Assembly: GCA_964631295.1 (NCBI GenBank)
Contig: CAZVXI010000121.1
Location: 1 to 9,920, forward strand
Origin: CAZVXI01 sp964631295
GTDB lineage: Bacteria; Planctomycetota; Phycisphaerae; Phycisphaerales; SM1A02
Reading direction: 5' to 3'
Length of the DNA stretch: 9,920 nucleotides
The position numbers and the translations under genes are program-made. Below the pieces are notes generated by a model, which made no database searches, was not told where the DNA came from, and saw only the letters and a program-made list of their open reading frames with translations. The first letter of the stretch is position 1; every line of letters begins with the position of its first letter. Below are positions 1 to 5,649 of the stretch, one piece after another.

Positions 1-255
1 AGCGACCCTGCAACCAGCGGCGCTGGCGGTCCCGGTGGGCCCGGCGGCGATGGTGGCGAGGTGCTCAGCGGCAACGGCAATGGCGGGTCTGGCGGGAACG
101 GCGGAAAGGGCGGTGCTGGAACGCCGCCTGCCACTGGTGGCGCCCCGGGCAATGGCGGCGATGCACCGGGTCCCGGAATCGACGGCGATGATGGAGATGC
201 CGGCGCCACTGGCGCCTCTTCGCCTGTCGGATGTGAGTGGTACCAGGGATCATAA
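1..255 (+). CDS. C-terminal part of a Gly-rich, partly collagen-like protein (5' end outside window)
   Basis: The reading frame is open from the first base of the window to a TAA at 253-255, so only the last 84 residues are visible and no start can be assigned. The composition is dominated by Gly, Ala, Pro, Asn and Asp. It runs as GGPGGPGGDGG and GNGGSGGNGGKGG blocks, followed by a short stretch of Gly-X-Y triplets (GID GDD GDA GAT GAS). It ends in a non-repetitive tail, SSPVGCEWYQGS, with a single Cys. Such tails are common in large exported or surface proteins with Gly-rich or collagen-like regions. The family and function of the missing N-terminal part cannot be judged here. The next gene starts 39 bp downstream on the same strand, so co-transcription is possible. 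The strong Gly bias confirms the frame but could also come from a simple-sequence expansion. Confidence 0.6.
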   Translation, partial: SDPATSGAGGPGGPGGDGGEVLSGNGNGGSGGNGGKGGAGTPPATGGAPGNGGDAPGPGIDGDDGDAGATGASSPVGCEWYQGS

Positions 256-282
256 GAGCGTTTGTCCTGTCATATTCCAATG

Positions 283-288
283 AAAGGA
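283..288 (+). promoter_or_regulatory. Ribosome binding site AAAGGA that decides the start at 295
   Basis: AAAGGA lies 6 nt before the ATG at 295. In-frame starts further upstream (262 and the ATG at 280) have no purine-rich element before them, and they would place extra polar residues ahead of the signal peptide. Confidence 0.55.
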
Positions 289-294
289 ACAGCC

Positions 295-1842
295 ATGATT
301 GTTCGACTCATGGTCCTCATTGTTTCGATGATGAGTGTCACGGCGAGCGCTGCAGCGCAACCGTTGCCACGTGTACCCCGATCGCTTCGGCCGTACGCTG
401 TATCTCACATCGCCGAGGCCTACATTCACCGCATTGCCGTGGAACTGCGTCTGAGCGAAGCTCAGGAAGCCGCGGTTGCCGCGATGCTCGAGGCATACAA
501 GCAGGCGTGGAGTAAATCGCTGCCGAATGAGCGGCAGCGATTCATACAGGCGTGTGAGGCGTACGAGGCGGAGTACACTGCGAGAGGAGTTGACTTCAAC
601 CTCGCTGAACTGTCAGAGGAGGTGCGAGCTGCTTCGGATGTTCTGCGTGCTGAACTTGAACGCCACGACGAAGTGCTGTTCTCGCAGATCGAAGCAATCC
701 TCACCGATGAACAACTGATACGAATGCAGCGCGTGCGCAACTGGCGCATGCGGTTTACACTGTGGTCGCGCACTGAAGGATGGCAGGAAGCGGCGATTGA
801 TCTCATGGAGCTGATCCGCCGCGAGCCGGAACCACATCGCAGGCATTACAGCACTCAGCCACAGTACATTACGCTGAGTGATGAAGCGTATGAGCGACTG
901 TTCTCTACGATGGATCTCTACGAATCCATGCTTCTGGAGGGGCTGCACAGGTCAGTCGCCAATAGACTTCGCGGCCTACGCATCGGTCGTGAATATATGG
1001 ACAGATACCATCGATTACAAAGCGCAGGTGTCCCCGATCCGGGAGATTCTCAGGACATGCGGCAAATGGACCTCGAAGTGCGTCGCGCGAAAATTGCTCC
1101 GATGCGAAATCTCGAGCGGGTCAACCGAATCGGGCTTGATCTGTTCATGAATGAACTGCCTGATGAGGATGCGCGTGAGCTGCAGCGAATCTATCTTGAA
1201 TCGGCGTATCCGACGGTGTACCCCGACCCGTCATCAGCGGATGCGCTGTTCGAGACGCTCGCGACGATGGAGGGCCTGAACGACAATCAGCAGGAAGCGG
1301 CCGAAGCGATGCACGGGATGTACGCGCTTGAGCACGATGTGGTATCGCGGCAGATGGCAGATGCCGAGAATGATCAGTTCACACTCGTGTGGATGAACTG
1401 GGAAGATTATGAGCGCCGATCGCAGTTGTTCGTGCAGATTGCAGATCTCGGCTTCGAGCGTGAGGGCATCAGCGAGAAATACTGTGCGCGCATGTCAGCC
1501 ATGCTGACGCTTGACCAACTGGCGGATGTGCTGATCCGACACTGGCGCAATGAGACTGCGCGGCTCGATGCTCATCAGGCCAACCTCCGGCTGCAGCGAC
1601 AGAAGCCGCCGCCACAGATTATCAGCGCGATGCTGCTGCGTTCGATAGCATCGGATGCGGAACGTGATCTGGTGCTCGAGCACATCCGCGATCGGGTTGA
1701 GTCCATGGAACTCGAGCCAGCGGACCGCGCTGCTGCGATGCGGATCATGAACTTCGATCCGTGGAAGGTTGAGCCATTGCGGCCGTGGTACAACGCAGAG
1801 TGGATCAAGACTGCCGAGGAGTTCGCTGAGAGGGGGCAGTGA
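295..1842 (+). CDS. Exported helix-rich protein with three LTxxQ-like modules, function unknown
   Basis: This is a 515-residue protein that I do not recognise as a named family. Residues 1-21 form a signal peptide: MIVR, then a hydrophobic stretch, then SAAAQ. The mature protein should therefore be outside the cytoplasm. It is rich in Glu, Arg, Leu and Ala, appears almost wholly alpha-helical, and has very few Cys. Short helical motifs recur: LSEAQEAAVAAML near 53 and LTDEQLIRMQ near 136, LSDEAYERLFSTM near 194 and LPDEDARELQR near 288, and LNDNQQEAAEAM near 328 and LTLDQLADVL near 404. This suggests three modules of about 135-140 residues, each with two such motifs. The motifs resemble the LTxxQ motif of Spy/CpxP-type periplasmic chaperone proteins, but the overall length is very different, so a shared function is not claimed. 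The start at 295 was chosen for its Shine-Dalgarno sequence and signal peptide; the same frame is also open from an ATG at 262. The stop lies 4 bp from the convergent ASCH gene. Confidence 0.8.
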   Translation: MIVRLMVLIVSMMSVTASAAAQPLPRVPRSLRPYAVSHIAEAYIHRIAVELRLSEAQEAAVAAMLEAYKQAWSKSLPNERQRFIQACEAYEAEYTARGVDFNLAELSEEVRAASDVLRAELERHDEVLFSQIEAILTDEQLIRMQRVRNWRMRFTLWSRTEGWQEAAIDLMELIRREPEPHRRHYSTQPQYITLSDEAYERLFSTMDLYESMLLEGLHRSVANRLRGLRIGREYMDRYHRLQSAGVPDPGDSQDMRQMDLEVRRAKIAPMRNLERVNRIGLDLFMNELPDEDARELQRIYLESAYPTVYPDPSSADALFETLATMEGLNDNQQEAAEAMHGMYALEHDVVSRQMADAENDQFTLVWMNWEDYERRSQLFVQIADLGFEREGISEKYCARMSAMLTLDQLADVLIRHWRNETARLDAHQANLRLQRQKPPPQIISAMLLRSIASDAERDLVLEHIRDRVESMELEPADRAAAMRIMNFDPWKVEPLRPWYNAEWIKTAEEFAERGQ

Positions 1843-1846
1843 GTGG

Positions 1847-2191
1847 TCACGCCGCGTGCTTGAACGGCACGAACCAGACGGGTTGCGGCTGGCGGGTTGG
1901 CTTGCGCAGTTTATCGAAGCGCTCGACATCTGTCAGATGCCACTCGTAGTACTGCTCGCCCCTCGTGCAGTCGCTGATGACCGCGCTGCCGACGATCACG
2001 CCGGTCGGCAGTTGGTCTGGTTGCATGGGTGTCGAGCAGTCATCCAGCGCATCCATCCCCGCCCACGTGCGTGATGCGTAGATGTAGAACCGCTCGCCGA
2101 TGATGCGTGTTGGTCTGCTGCGGTACTCGATCGTCTTCTCGCCGCGCAGGATCAGTTCCGCGTACGGCTGGCGGATCGACAGCGCCCGCAT
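1847..2191 (-). CDS. ASCH-domain protein (PUA-like fold, presumed RNA binding)
   Basis: This is a small cytoplasmic protein of 114 residues built almost entirely of one ASCH domain. The N-terminus MRALSIRQPYAELILRGEKT is the classic ASCH opening, with the GEKTIEYR signature that lines the ligand cleft, followed by RFYIYASRTW. The middle carries the usual strand GVIVGSAVISDC, and the end has WHLTDVERF and PVWFVPF. ASCH domains are PUA-related beta-barrels thought to bind RNA or modified nucleotides; the substrate here is unknown. I chose the start at 2191 because many family members begin exactly at the MxALSIRQP segment. An upstream in-frame ATG at 2224 would add 11 non-conserved residues, and neither start has a clear Shine-Dalgarno sequence. 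The gene converges on the exported helical protein with a 4-bp gap. Upstream of it lies the stretch with the 21-bp repeats. Family call firm, role unknown. Confidence 0.85.
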   Translation of the reverse strand: MRALSIRQPYAELILRGEKTIEYRSRPTRIIGERFYIYASRTWAGMDALDDCSTPMQPDQLPTGVIVGSAVISDCTRGEQYYEWHLTDVERFDKLRKPTRQPQPVWFVPFKHAA

Positions 2192-2224
2192 CGGTTGATC
2201 GTCGGCGATGCTCGCGGCTCCCAT

Positions 2225-2682
2225 GGGAGCCAGATCGGCTAATCAGACGGCCGGATGAAGGCGAAGAGACGATGCAAATGTGTATCACCAGCGGTCGCCC
2301 TGGCCGGCACCTGGATGGACCTGCCGAGACGCTCGGCCGCCAGTGGTTGCCCTCGCGTGGCCGCTGCCGCAGGCGGGTAGCCGCGTCTGTTTTTCTCGGA
2401 CCGTCAGACATCACGAACCTTCCGGGGAGTCTCCCGGCGTGTCCGGGAAGCGTTATCTGCACACCGGGATGCGCCTCAGTCCATGCGTGATGCGTTCCGA
2501 GCAGTCGGTGATGTGTCCGGGGCGGCCCGTGATTCGTCCTGGTCCTGTCGTGGTGTGTGCCGGGCACTTGGTGATGTGCCACCAATAGCGCGTGGCGTAT
2601 CCCTCACGCATCGAGCCGCGTCTCGCATTTTCCAAGACGAGAGCCAGGGCATATCGATGGGGTCCTGCCATCCTCGTTTTCG
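2225..2682. other. Stretch without a convincing gene, between the ASCH gene and the Rieske oxygenase gene
   Basis: This stretch of about 460 bp has open frames on both strands, but none has family resemblance, a good ribosome binding site or a plausible start. The longest of them run out of frame into neighbouring genes. It must hold the 5' region of the ASCH gene and the 3' region of the Rieske gene. The only structure I see is the degenerate 21-bp tandem array in its middle and a small GGGA-gtc-TCCC inverted repeat near 2425-2435. No T-run follows that inverted repeat, so I do not call it a terminator. Confidence 0.6.
2453..2599. repeat. Degenerate 21-bp tandem array, about seven copies
   Basis: Seven consecutive 21-bp units can be laid out without gaps, beginning at 2453, 2474, 2495, 2516, 2537, 2558 and 2579. 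The last eight bases of each unit are the best conserved: GGGATGCG, CGTGATGCG, GGTGATGTG, CGTGATTCG, CGTGGTGTG, GGTGATGTG and, weakly, CGTGGCGTA. Several units continue into TCCGG, TCCTGG or TGCCGG at the start of the next unit. Most of the remaining positions vary. The first and last units are weak, and the four at 2495-2578 are the clearest. Because 21 is a multiple of three, all reading frames stay open and show a 7-residue periodicity, for example HIT or RIT at fixed spacing on the minus strand. This could be a decayed minisatellite, a set of protein-binding sites on one face of the helix, or a remnant of a repeat-containing gene. Confidence 0.6.
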
Positions 2683-3807
2683 TCAAGAAGGCGCCGCCAT
2701 CGTTGATGCGATCATCTGATGAAAATGGTGCACGCATTGCTCGCGTGTGGGGGAGTAGCGGCCGCGGTCGTAGGTTCGTGATGCCATGCCTCGCTGGACG
2801 GATTCGACGACGGCTTCATCCTCGCGCTCGACACGATCGAGCCCGGCACCTGCGCCCTGATCGAGTGAGCCTTCATCCCAGATGTAGGTCCGATACGTGA
2901 TCTTCGTACGGTCGACCGCAAGCGGCTTGACGATGTTCATCGACAGCCCCCATGGGTAGAAGTTGAGCATGAGATTCGGCCAGAGCCAGTAGTAATAGCC
3001 CGCGGCGCCGCGGCCGTGATCGGGGCTGTGTGATGCATTGGGCAGTTCATCGAACGTGTGGTCGCCGCCCGACGAGATGCTCATCTGCAGGTTGCCGTGA
3101 TCGAACAGTTCGGTGGGATAGTCGGCGTAGTCGATCACTGCGTTGAGCGACGCATGCACGAAGGGGATGTGGAACCCTTCAAGGTAGTTATCGCAGTACA
3201 GCATCCAGTTGGCGCGCACGAGGTAATCGCGGCTGCGCGTCGGGTCGAAGATGAGTTGATCGAACGGCAGCCAGCCGAGACGTGCGCGAATGTCCGCAAC
3301 CCATGCATTGAACGAATGCGCTGGATCGATGGCGGCAAAGACGAGCGGGCCGAGCGTCGCGATCTCAAAGGGCGTGAGGTTGTCGCACGGCTGGGGGAAG
3401 TTCTCGACCTGTTCAAACTCGGGCATGGACTGGAATGTACCATCAAGATCCCACCGCCTGCCGTGGTAGCGGCAGCGCAGATGGGCGTGCATGCCGGGCT
3501 GTTCTGCGACGAGCGCGCCGCGATGCGTGCAGACATTGGACATGCATCGGAGTGTGTCAGCTTTGTCGCGTGTGAGCAGCAGCGGTTCTTCGAGCATGCC
3601 CTCGAGGAAGACGGTCGGATGGACTTGCTGCGGGATGCGGACATCGTTGAGATCACAGACATACTGCCATGAGCGGGCGAAGATCGCATGACGCTGCTGC
3701 TGGAAGAACGCCGGGCTCGTATAGGCGCGCGTGGGCAGTGTCCACGCGCGGGTGATGTCGGGATCGATGGTGATTTCATGCACGTTTGGGTCGATTGAAT
3801 CGCTCAT
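2683..3807 (-). CDS. Rieske-type oxygenase alpha subunit, choline/carnitine monooxygenase-like
   Basis: This is a 374-residue cytoplasmic oxygenase. The N-terminal Rieske domain has the [2Fe-2S] ligands Cys93-x-His95 (NVCTHRGALV) and Cys112-x2-His115 (RCRYHGRRWD), 16 residues apart. The catalytic domain shows CDNYLEGFHIPFVHASL, giving mononuclear iron ligands His213 and His218 and probably Asp330 in the acidic segment EREDEAVVESVQRG. The residue at the bridging position is Glu210, three before the first His. That arrangement is known from Rieske oxygenases acting on quaternary ammonium compounds such as carnitine and choline, whereas most aromatic-ring dioxygenases have Asp. The substrate is therefore suggested, not shown. 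The enzyme needs electrons from a flavin/ferredoxin reductase, and no such gene lies in the window. Length is normal for the family. A weak GTGAG stands 9-13 nt before the ATG. It is divergent from the FmdB-like gene, with 82 bp between them. An aromatic substrate remains possible. Confidence 0.88.
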   Translation of the reverse strand: MSDSIDPNVHEITIDPDITRAWTLPTRAYTSPAFFQQQRHAIFARSWQYVCDLNDVRIPQQVHPTVFLEGMLEEPLLLTRDKADTLRCMSNVCTHRGALVAEQPGMHAHLRCRYHGRRWDLDGTFQSMPEFEQVENFPQPCDNLTPFEIATLGPLVFAAIDPAHSFNAWVADIRARLGWLPFDQLIFDPTRSRDYLVRANWMLYCDNYLEGFHIPFVHASLNAVIDYADYPTELFDHGNLQMSISSGGDHTFDELPNASHSPDHGRGAAGYYYWLWPNLMLNFYPWGLSMNIVKPLAVDRTKITYRTYIWDEGSLDQGAGAGLDRVEREDEAVVESVQRGMASRTYDRGRYSPTREQCVHHFHQMIASTMAAPS

Positions 3808-3831
3808 GATGATCTCACGGATGTGCGATTC

Positions 3832-3837
3832 TACAAT
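3832..3837 (+). promoter_or_regulatory. Candidate -10 element TACAAT of the FmdB-like gene
   Basis: TACAAT matches the sigma-70 -10 consensus at five of six positions and sits about 50 bp before the start at 3890, in the 82-bp divergent intergenic space. I see no convincing -35 box at 16-18 bp upstream, so this is only a candidate. On the opposite strand TAGAAT (3827-3832) could serve the Rieske gene in the same way, again without a clear -35. Confidence 0.3.
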
Positions 3838-3848
3838 ACAAGGGTGAC

Positions 3849-3873
3849 GGGCGGGACGCCCCTGCCACGGGGG
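3849..3873 (+). other. Two overlapping, mutually exclusive hairpins in the leader of the FmdB-like gene
   Basis: GGGCG-gga-CGCCC (3849-3861) is a perfect 5-bp stem. CCCC-tgccac-GGGG (3859-3872) is a second stem that uses three of the same C residues, so only one can form at a time. The pair ends about 6 nt before the GGAG ribosome binding site (3879-3882). It may be a dispersed REP-like palindrome or a leader structure; the sequence alone does not decide. Confidence 0.4.
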
Positions 3874-3889
3874 TCATTGGAGCGAAGCG

Positions 3890-4180
3890 ATGCCGACGTA
3901 TGTGTACCAGGTGATTCAGGAAGATGGCGAGGGGGAGGTCTTCGAGGTCTTCCAGAAGATGAGCGATGATCCGCTCGGCAAGCACCCTGAAACGGGCGAG
4001 CCGGTACAGCGCATCCCGCAGGCGCCCAACCTGCCACTGAACTACGGCGATGCGGCGACGGCAAGCAAGCTGAGCGACAAGAATCTCGATCGTCTCGGAT
4101 TCACGAAATACAAGAATGCCGGTGATGGGCACTTCGAGAAGAAGGCCGGCTCCGGGCCTGATGTTCTTTCTGCCGACTGA
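3890..4180 (+). CDS. FmdB-like small protein lacking the zinc-binding cysteines
   Basis: This is a 96-residue protein. The first 43 residues follow the FmdB/CxxC_CxxC_SSSS zinc-ribbon pattern: MPTYVYQV at the start, EVFEVFQKMSDDPL in the middle, and KHPETGEPVQRI where the family has CPECGGPVRRL. All four cysteines of the canonical ribbon are absent, and the protein has no Cys at all, so it cannot bind zinc in the usual way. Residues 50-82 (NYGDAATASKLSDKNLDRLG, then FTKYKNAGDGHFEK) form a charged tail with an LSDxNLxRLGFTKYK motif that looks like a conserved segment. FmdB proteins were named from the formamidase/acetamidase regulatory locus, and their molecular role is poorly known. The start is supported by GGAG 7 nt upstream. 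The stop lies 3 bp from the convergent dockerin-repeat gene. Homology call good; function unknown. Confidence 0.8.
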   Translation: MPTYVYQVIQEDGEGEVFEVFQKMSDDPLGKHPETGEPVQRIPQAPNLPLNYGDAATASKLSDKNLDRLGFTKYKNAGDGHFEKKAGSGPDVLSAD

Positions 4181-4183
4181 CGG

Positions 4184-4891
4184 TCAGGGAATCGAGTTGC
4201 CCCAGTTGGAGAGAACTGCGAGCAGGTCCGCGAGGTTTGCAGTGCAATCTCCGTTGGCATCGCCGGGGCAAGGGGTGCCGGGGCAATCCGGTTCCGGGCA
4301 TGTGGTGCCCCAGTTGGAGAGCACTGCGAGCAGATCTGCAAGGTTGACCTGACAGTCGAGGTTGACGTCGCCTGCCGGGATTGGTGTGACGATCACGTTG
4401 CCGACGACGCGCAGACTGTTGACTGTGACGTCTTGCAGGCCGAAGCCGGGTATCTCAACCTCTACGGTATCGAGCAGGACATCGACGACGGAGAGCTGGC
4501 CGAATCCGGCTGCATCAAGCTCGAGGGTGATGTCTGCGGCAACGCCGGGGTCTTCCGGCGGTTCCGGAAACACGACCTGCTCGTTGAAGACAGTCACAGG
4601 TGCGGGGCCGTCGATGATCCGCACGCCGGTGAGTTCTTCGAGGTCGAGCTGGTCAGTCACATCCACGGTGTCGGTAAAGATGAGAAAGGTGACGTTGGCC
4701 TCAACGAGGGAAATCTCCGTCGTGGCGGCATAACGAGGCGCGGTCGTCGCGACGGCCGTGGGCGACGAGTAGAACACATCGTCGCCATCGGTTGTGAGAT
4801 CGAACGGCCAGGATTCGGTGTCAGCGATGGCTGTGGATGCTCCAACGCCGACGAGAGTGGCTGCGGCGAGCTGCGCGATGCGTTTGTGCAT
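4184..4891 (-). CDS. Exported protein with two C-terminal dockerin-like calcium-binding repeats
   Basis: This is a 235-residue protein. Residues 1-23 are a signal peptide (MHKR, hydrophobic core, STAIA) with cleavage expected before DTES. The middle, about residues 24-170, is rich in beta-branched and acidic residues (DTVDVTDQLDLEELTG, ITLELDAAGFG) and matches no family I know; a beta-sandwich is likely. The end carries two EF-hand-like dockerin loops, DVNLDCQVNLAD (175-186) and DANGDCTANLAD (211-222), each followed by LLAVLSNWG. They are joined by a Cys/Pro-rich linker, TTCPEPDCPGTPCPG. Type I dockerins bind cohesins in clostridial cellulosomes. In planctomycetes such repeats are widespread on secreted proteins with no known cellulosome, so the partner is unknown. 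No sortase or PEP-CTERM anchor follows. I chose the ATG at 4891 because GGGAGGA lies 9 nt upstream; the in-frame TTG at 4909 overlaps that element. It is divergent from the O-methyltransferase. Confidence 0.85.
   Translation of the reverse strand: MHKRIAQLAAATLVGVGASTAIADTESWPFDLTTDGDDVFYSSPTAVATTAPRYAATTEISLVEANVTFLIFTDTVDVTDQLDLEELTGVRIIDGPAPVTVFNEQVVFPEPPEDPGVAADITLELDAAGFGQLSVVDVLLDTVEVEIPGFGLQDVTVNSLRVVGNVIVTPIPAGDVNLDCQVNLADLLAVLSNWGTTCPEPDCPGTPCPGDANGDCTANLADLLAVLSNWGNSIP
4198..4237. repeat. Direct repeat copy 1 within the dockerin-like region
   Basis: This 40-bp block matches 4306-4345 at 36 of 40 positions, offset by 108 bp (36 codons). It encodes the NLADLLAVLSNWG end of the second dockerin unit. 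The near identity at silent positions suggests a recent duplication or gene conversion between the two units. Confidence 0.75.
4306..4345. repeat. Direct repeat copy 2 within the dockerin-like region
   Basis: Partner of the block at 4198-4237. It encodes the NLADLLAVLSNWG end of the first dockerin unit. The rest of the two units (the calcium loop start and the linker) is much less similar. Confidence 0.75.
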
Positions 4892-4900
4892 GGTGTGTTT

Positions 4901-4907
4901 TCCTCCC
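4901..4907 (-). promoter_or_regulatory. Ribosome binding site GGGAGGA of the dockerin-repeat gene
   Basis: On the minus strand GGGAGGA stands 9 nt before the ATG at 4891. It rules out the upstream in-frame TTG at 4909, which overlaps it and has no such element of its own. Confidence 0.65.
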
Positions 4908-4920
4908 AAGGGCTGGTTCC

Positions 4921-4949
4921 AACGTATGGCCGAGCATGTTTGTGGTCAA
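4921..4949 (-). promoter_or_regulatory. Candidate sigma-70-type promoter of the dockerin-repeat gene
   Basis: On the minus strand TTGACC (4944-4949) matches the -35 consensus at five of six positions. It is followed after 17 bp by TACGTT (4921-4926), which matches the -10 at three of six. Transcription would start near 4914, giving a leader of roughly 23 nt that contains the GGGAGGA site. Good -35 and spacing, weak -10. Confidence 0.4.
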
Positions 4950-4971
4950 GATGGAATCATGGCATTTGCGC

Positions 4972-4977
4972 TACACT
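4972..4977 (+). promoter_or_regulatory. Candidate -10 element TACACT directly before the O-methyltransferase start
   Basis: TACACT ends only 5 nt before the ATG at 4983, so a transcript from it would begin at or next to the start codon. No Shine-Dalgarno sequence is visible before that ATG, which fits a leaderless message. No good -35 box stands 16-18 bp upstream. Confidence 0.3.
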
Positions 4978-4982
4978 GAGCC

Positions 4983-5645
4983 ATGCCTGAGATGAACAAC
5001 GAGCGATGGACGTACACGCAGGACTATCTGCGTGCGGTCTTCGGCGAGCAGGATGCCCACCTCTCGGGGCTGATGGAGGAGGCGATCCGGGAAGGCCTGC
5101 CTGATATCGCGGTGAGCGCAGACGTCGGCAGGCTGTTGATGATCCAGACTGCGATGACCCGCGGCCGGCTGGCAATTGAAGTTGGCACGCTTGGCGGGTA
5201 TTCCGGCATCTGGATTGCGCGCGGGCTTGCCGACGATGGCCGGTTGATCACGATCGATGTTGATGCGAAGCATGCGGCGTTCGCATCGCAGCAGTTCGAG
5301 AAGGCGGGGGTGGCGGGCAAAGTCGAGCAGCGCGTCGGCAGCGCGATTGATGTCCTCAGGCAACTGCGCGACGAGTTGCCGCTACTGTCTGTTGATATTG
5401 TATTTCTTGATGCGGAGAAGCGTGAGTATCCGCAGTACTGGGCGCTTCTGCGGCCGTTGATTGCGCCCGGCGGCCTGCTGCTTGCCGACAACGTGCTTGG
5501 TTCGAGCTGGTGGATTGATGATGAGCATGACCCGCAGCGCAATGCGGCGGATGAACTCAATCGCAGTGTTGCCAGCGATCCGGAGTTCGAGGCAGTTGCG
5601 GTGCCGATCCGGCAGGGGATCCTGATCGCCCGGCGGAACACATAG
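4983..5645 (+). CDS. SAM-dependent O-methyltransferase (catechol/caffeoyl-CoA OMT type, Methyltransf_3)
   Basis: This is a 220-residue cytoplasmic enzyme expected to transfer a methyl group from S-adenosylmethionine to a hydroxyl, usually of a catechol-like small molecule, with a divalent metal. The Rossmann signature is AIEVGTLGGYSGIWIARGL (64-82). The acidic residue after beta-2 is in TIDVD (90-94). Metal and substrate residues are expected in IVFLDAEKREYPQY (139-152) and LLLADNVLG (165-173). The N-terminal helix region before residue 40 and the C-terminal strand GILIARR are as in the family, and the length is normal. The true substrate cannot be told: the neighbours (dockerin-repeat protein upstream, TPR-sulfotransferase downstream, both on the other strand) give no pathway. 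The start is the first Met and lacks a clear ribosome binding site. The stop is 4 bp from the convergent sulfotransferase gene. Confidence 0.9.
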   Translation: MPEMNNERWTYTQDYLRAVFGEQDAHLSGLMEEAIREGLPDIAVSADVGRLLMIQTAMTRGRLAIEVGTLGGYSGIWIARGLADDGRLITIDVDAKHAAFASQQFEKAGVAGKVEQRVGSAIDVLRQLRDELPLLSVDIVFLDAEKREYPQYWALLRPLIAPGGLLLADNVLGSSWWIDDEHDPQRNAADELNRSVASDPEFEAVAVPIRQGILIARRNT

Positions 5646-5649
5646 TGTC

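Noticed and set aside
2040..2585. Minus-strand frame with His-rich 7-residue repeats running into the ASCH gene
   Set aside because: The repeats come from the 21-bp array being in frame, and the rest overlaps the ASCH domain out of frame. No start signal or family supports it.
2411..2620. Possible CRISPR array
   Set aside because: The repeated core is only about eight bases and degenerate, with 13-bp intervals. There are no uniform repeats, no spacers of normal length and no cas genes.
2453..2737. Minus-strand frame of 94 codons with HIT/RIT periodicity
   Set aside because: It overlaps the end of the Rieske gene and then follows the 21-bp array. The periodicity reflects the DNA repeat, and no ribosome binding site is seen. 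It could be a gene remnant, but I cannot support that.
3058..3672. Open frame of 204 codons on the plus strand
   Set aside because: It is antisense to the Rieske oxygenase, whose iron ligands prove the minus-strand frame.
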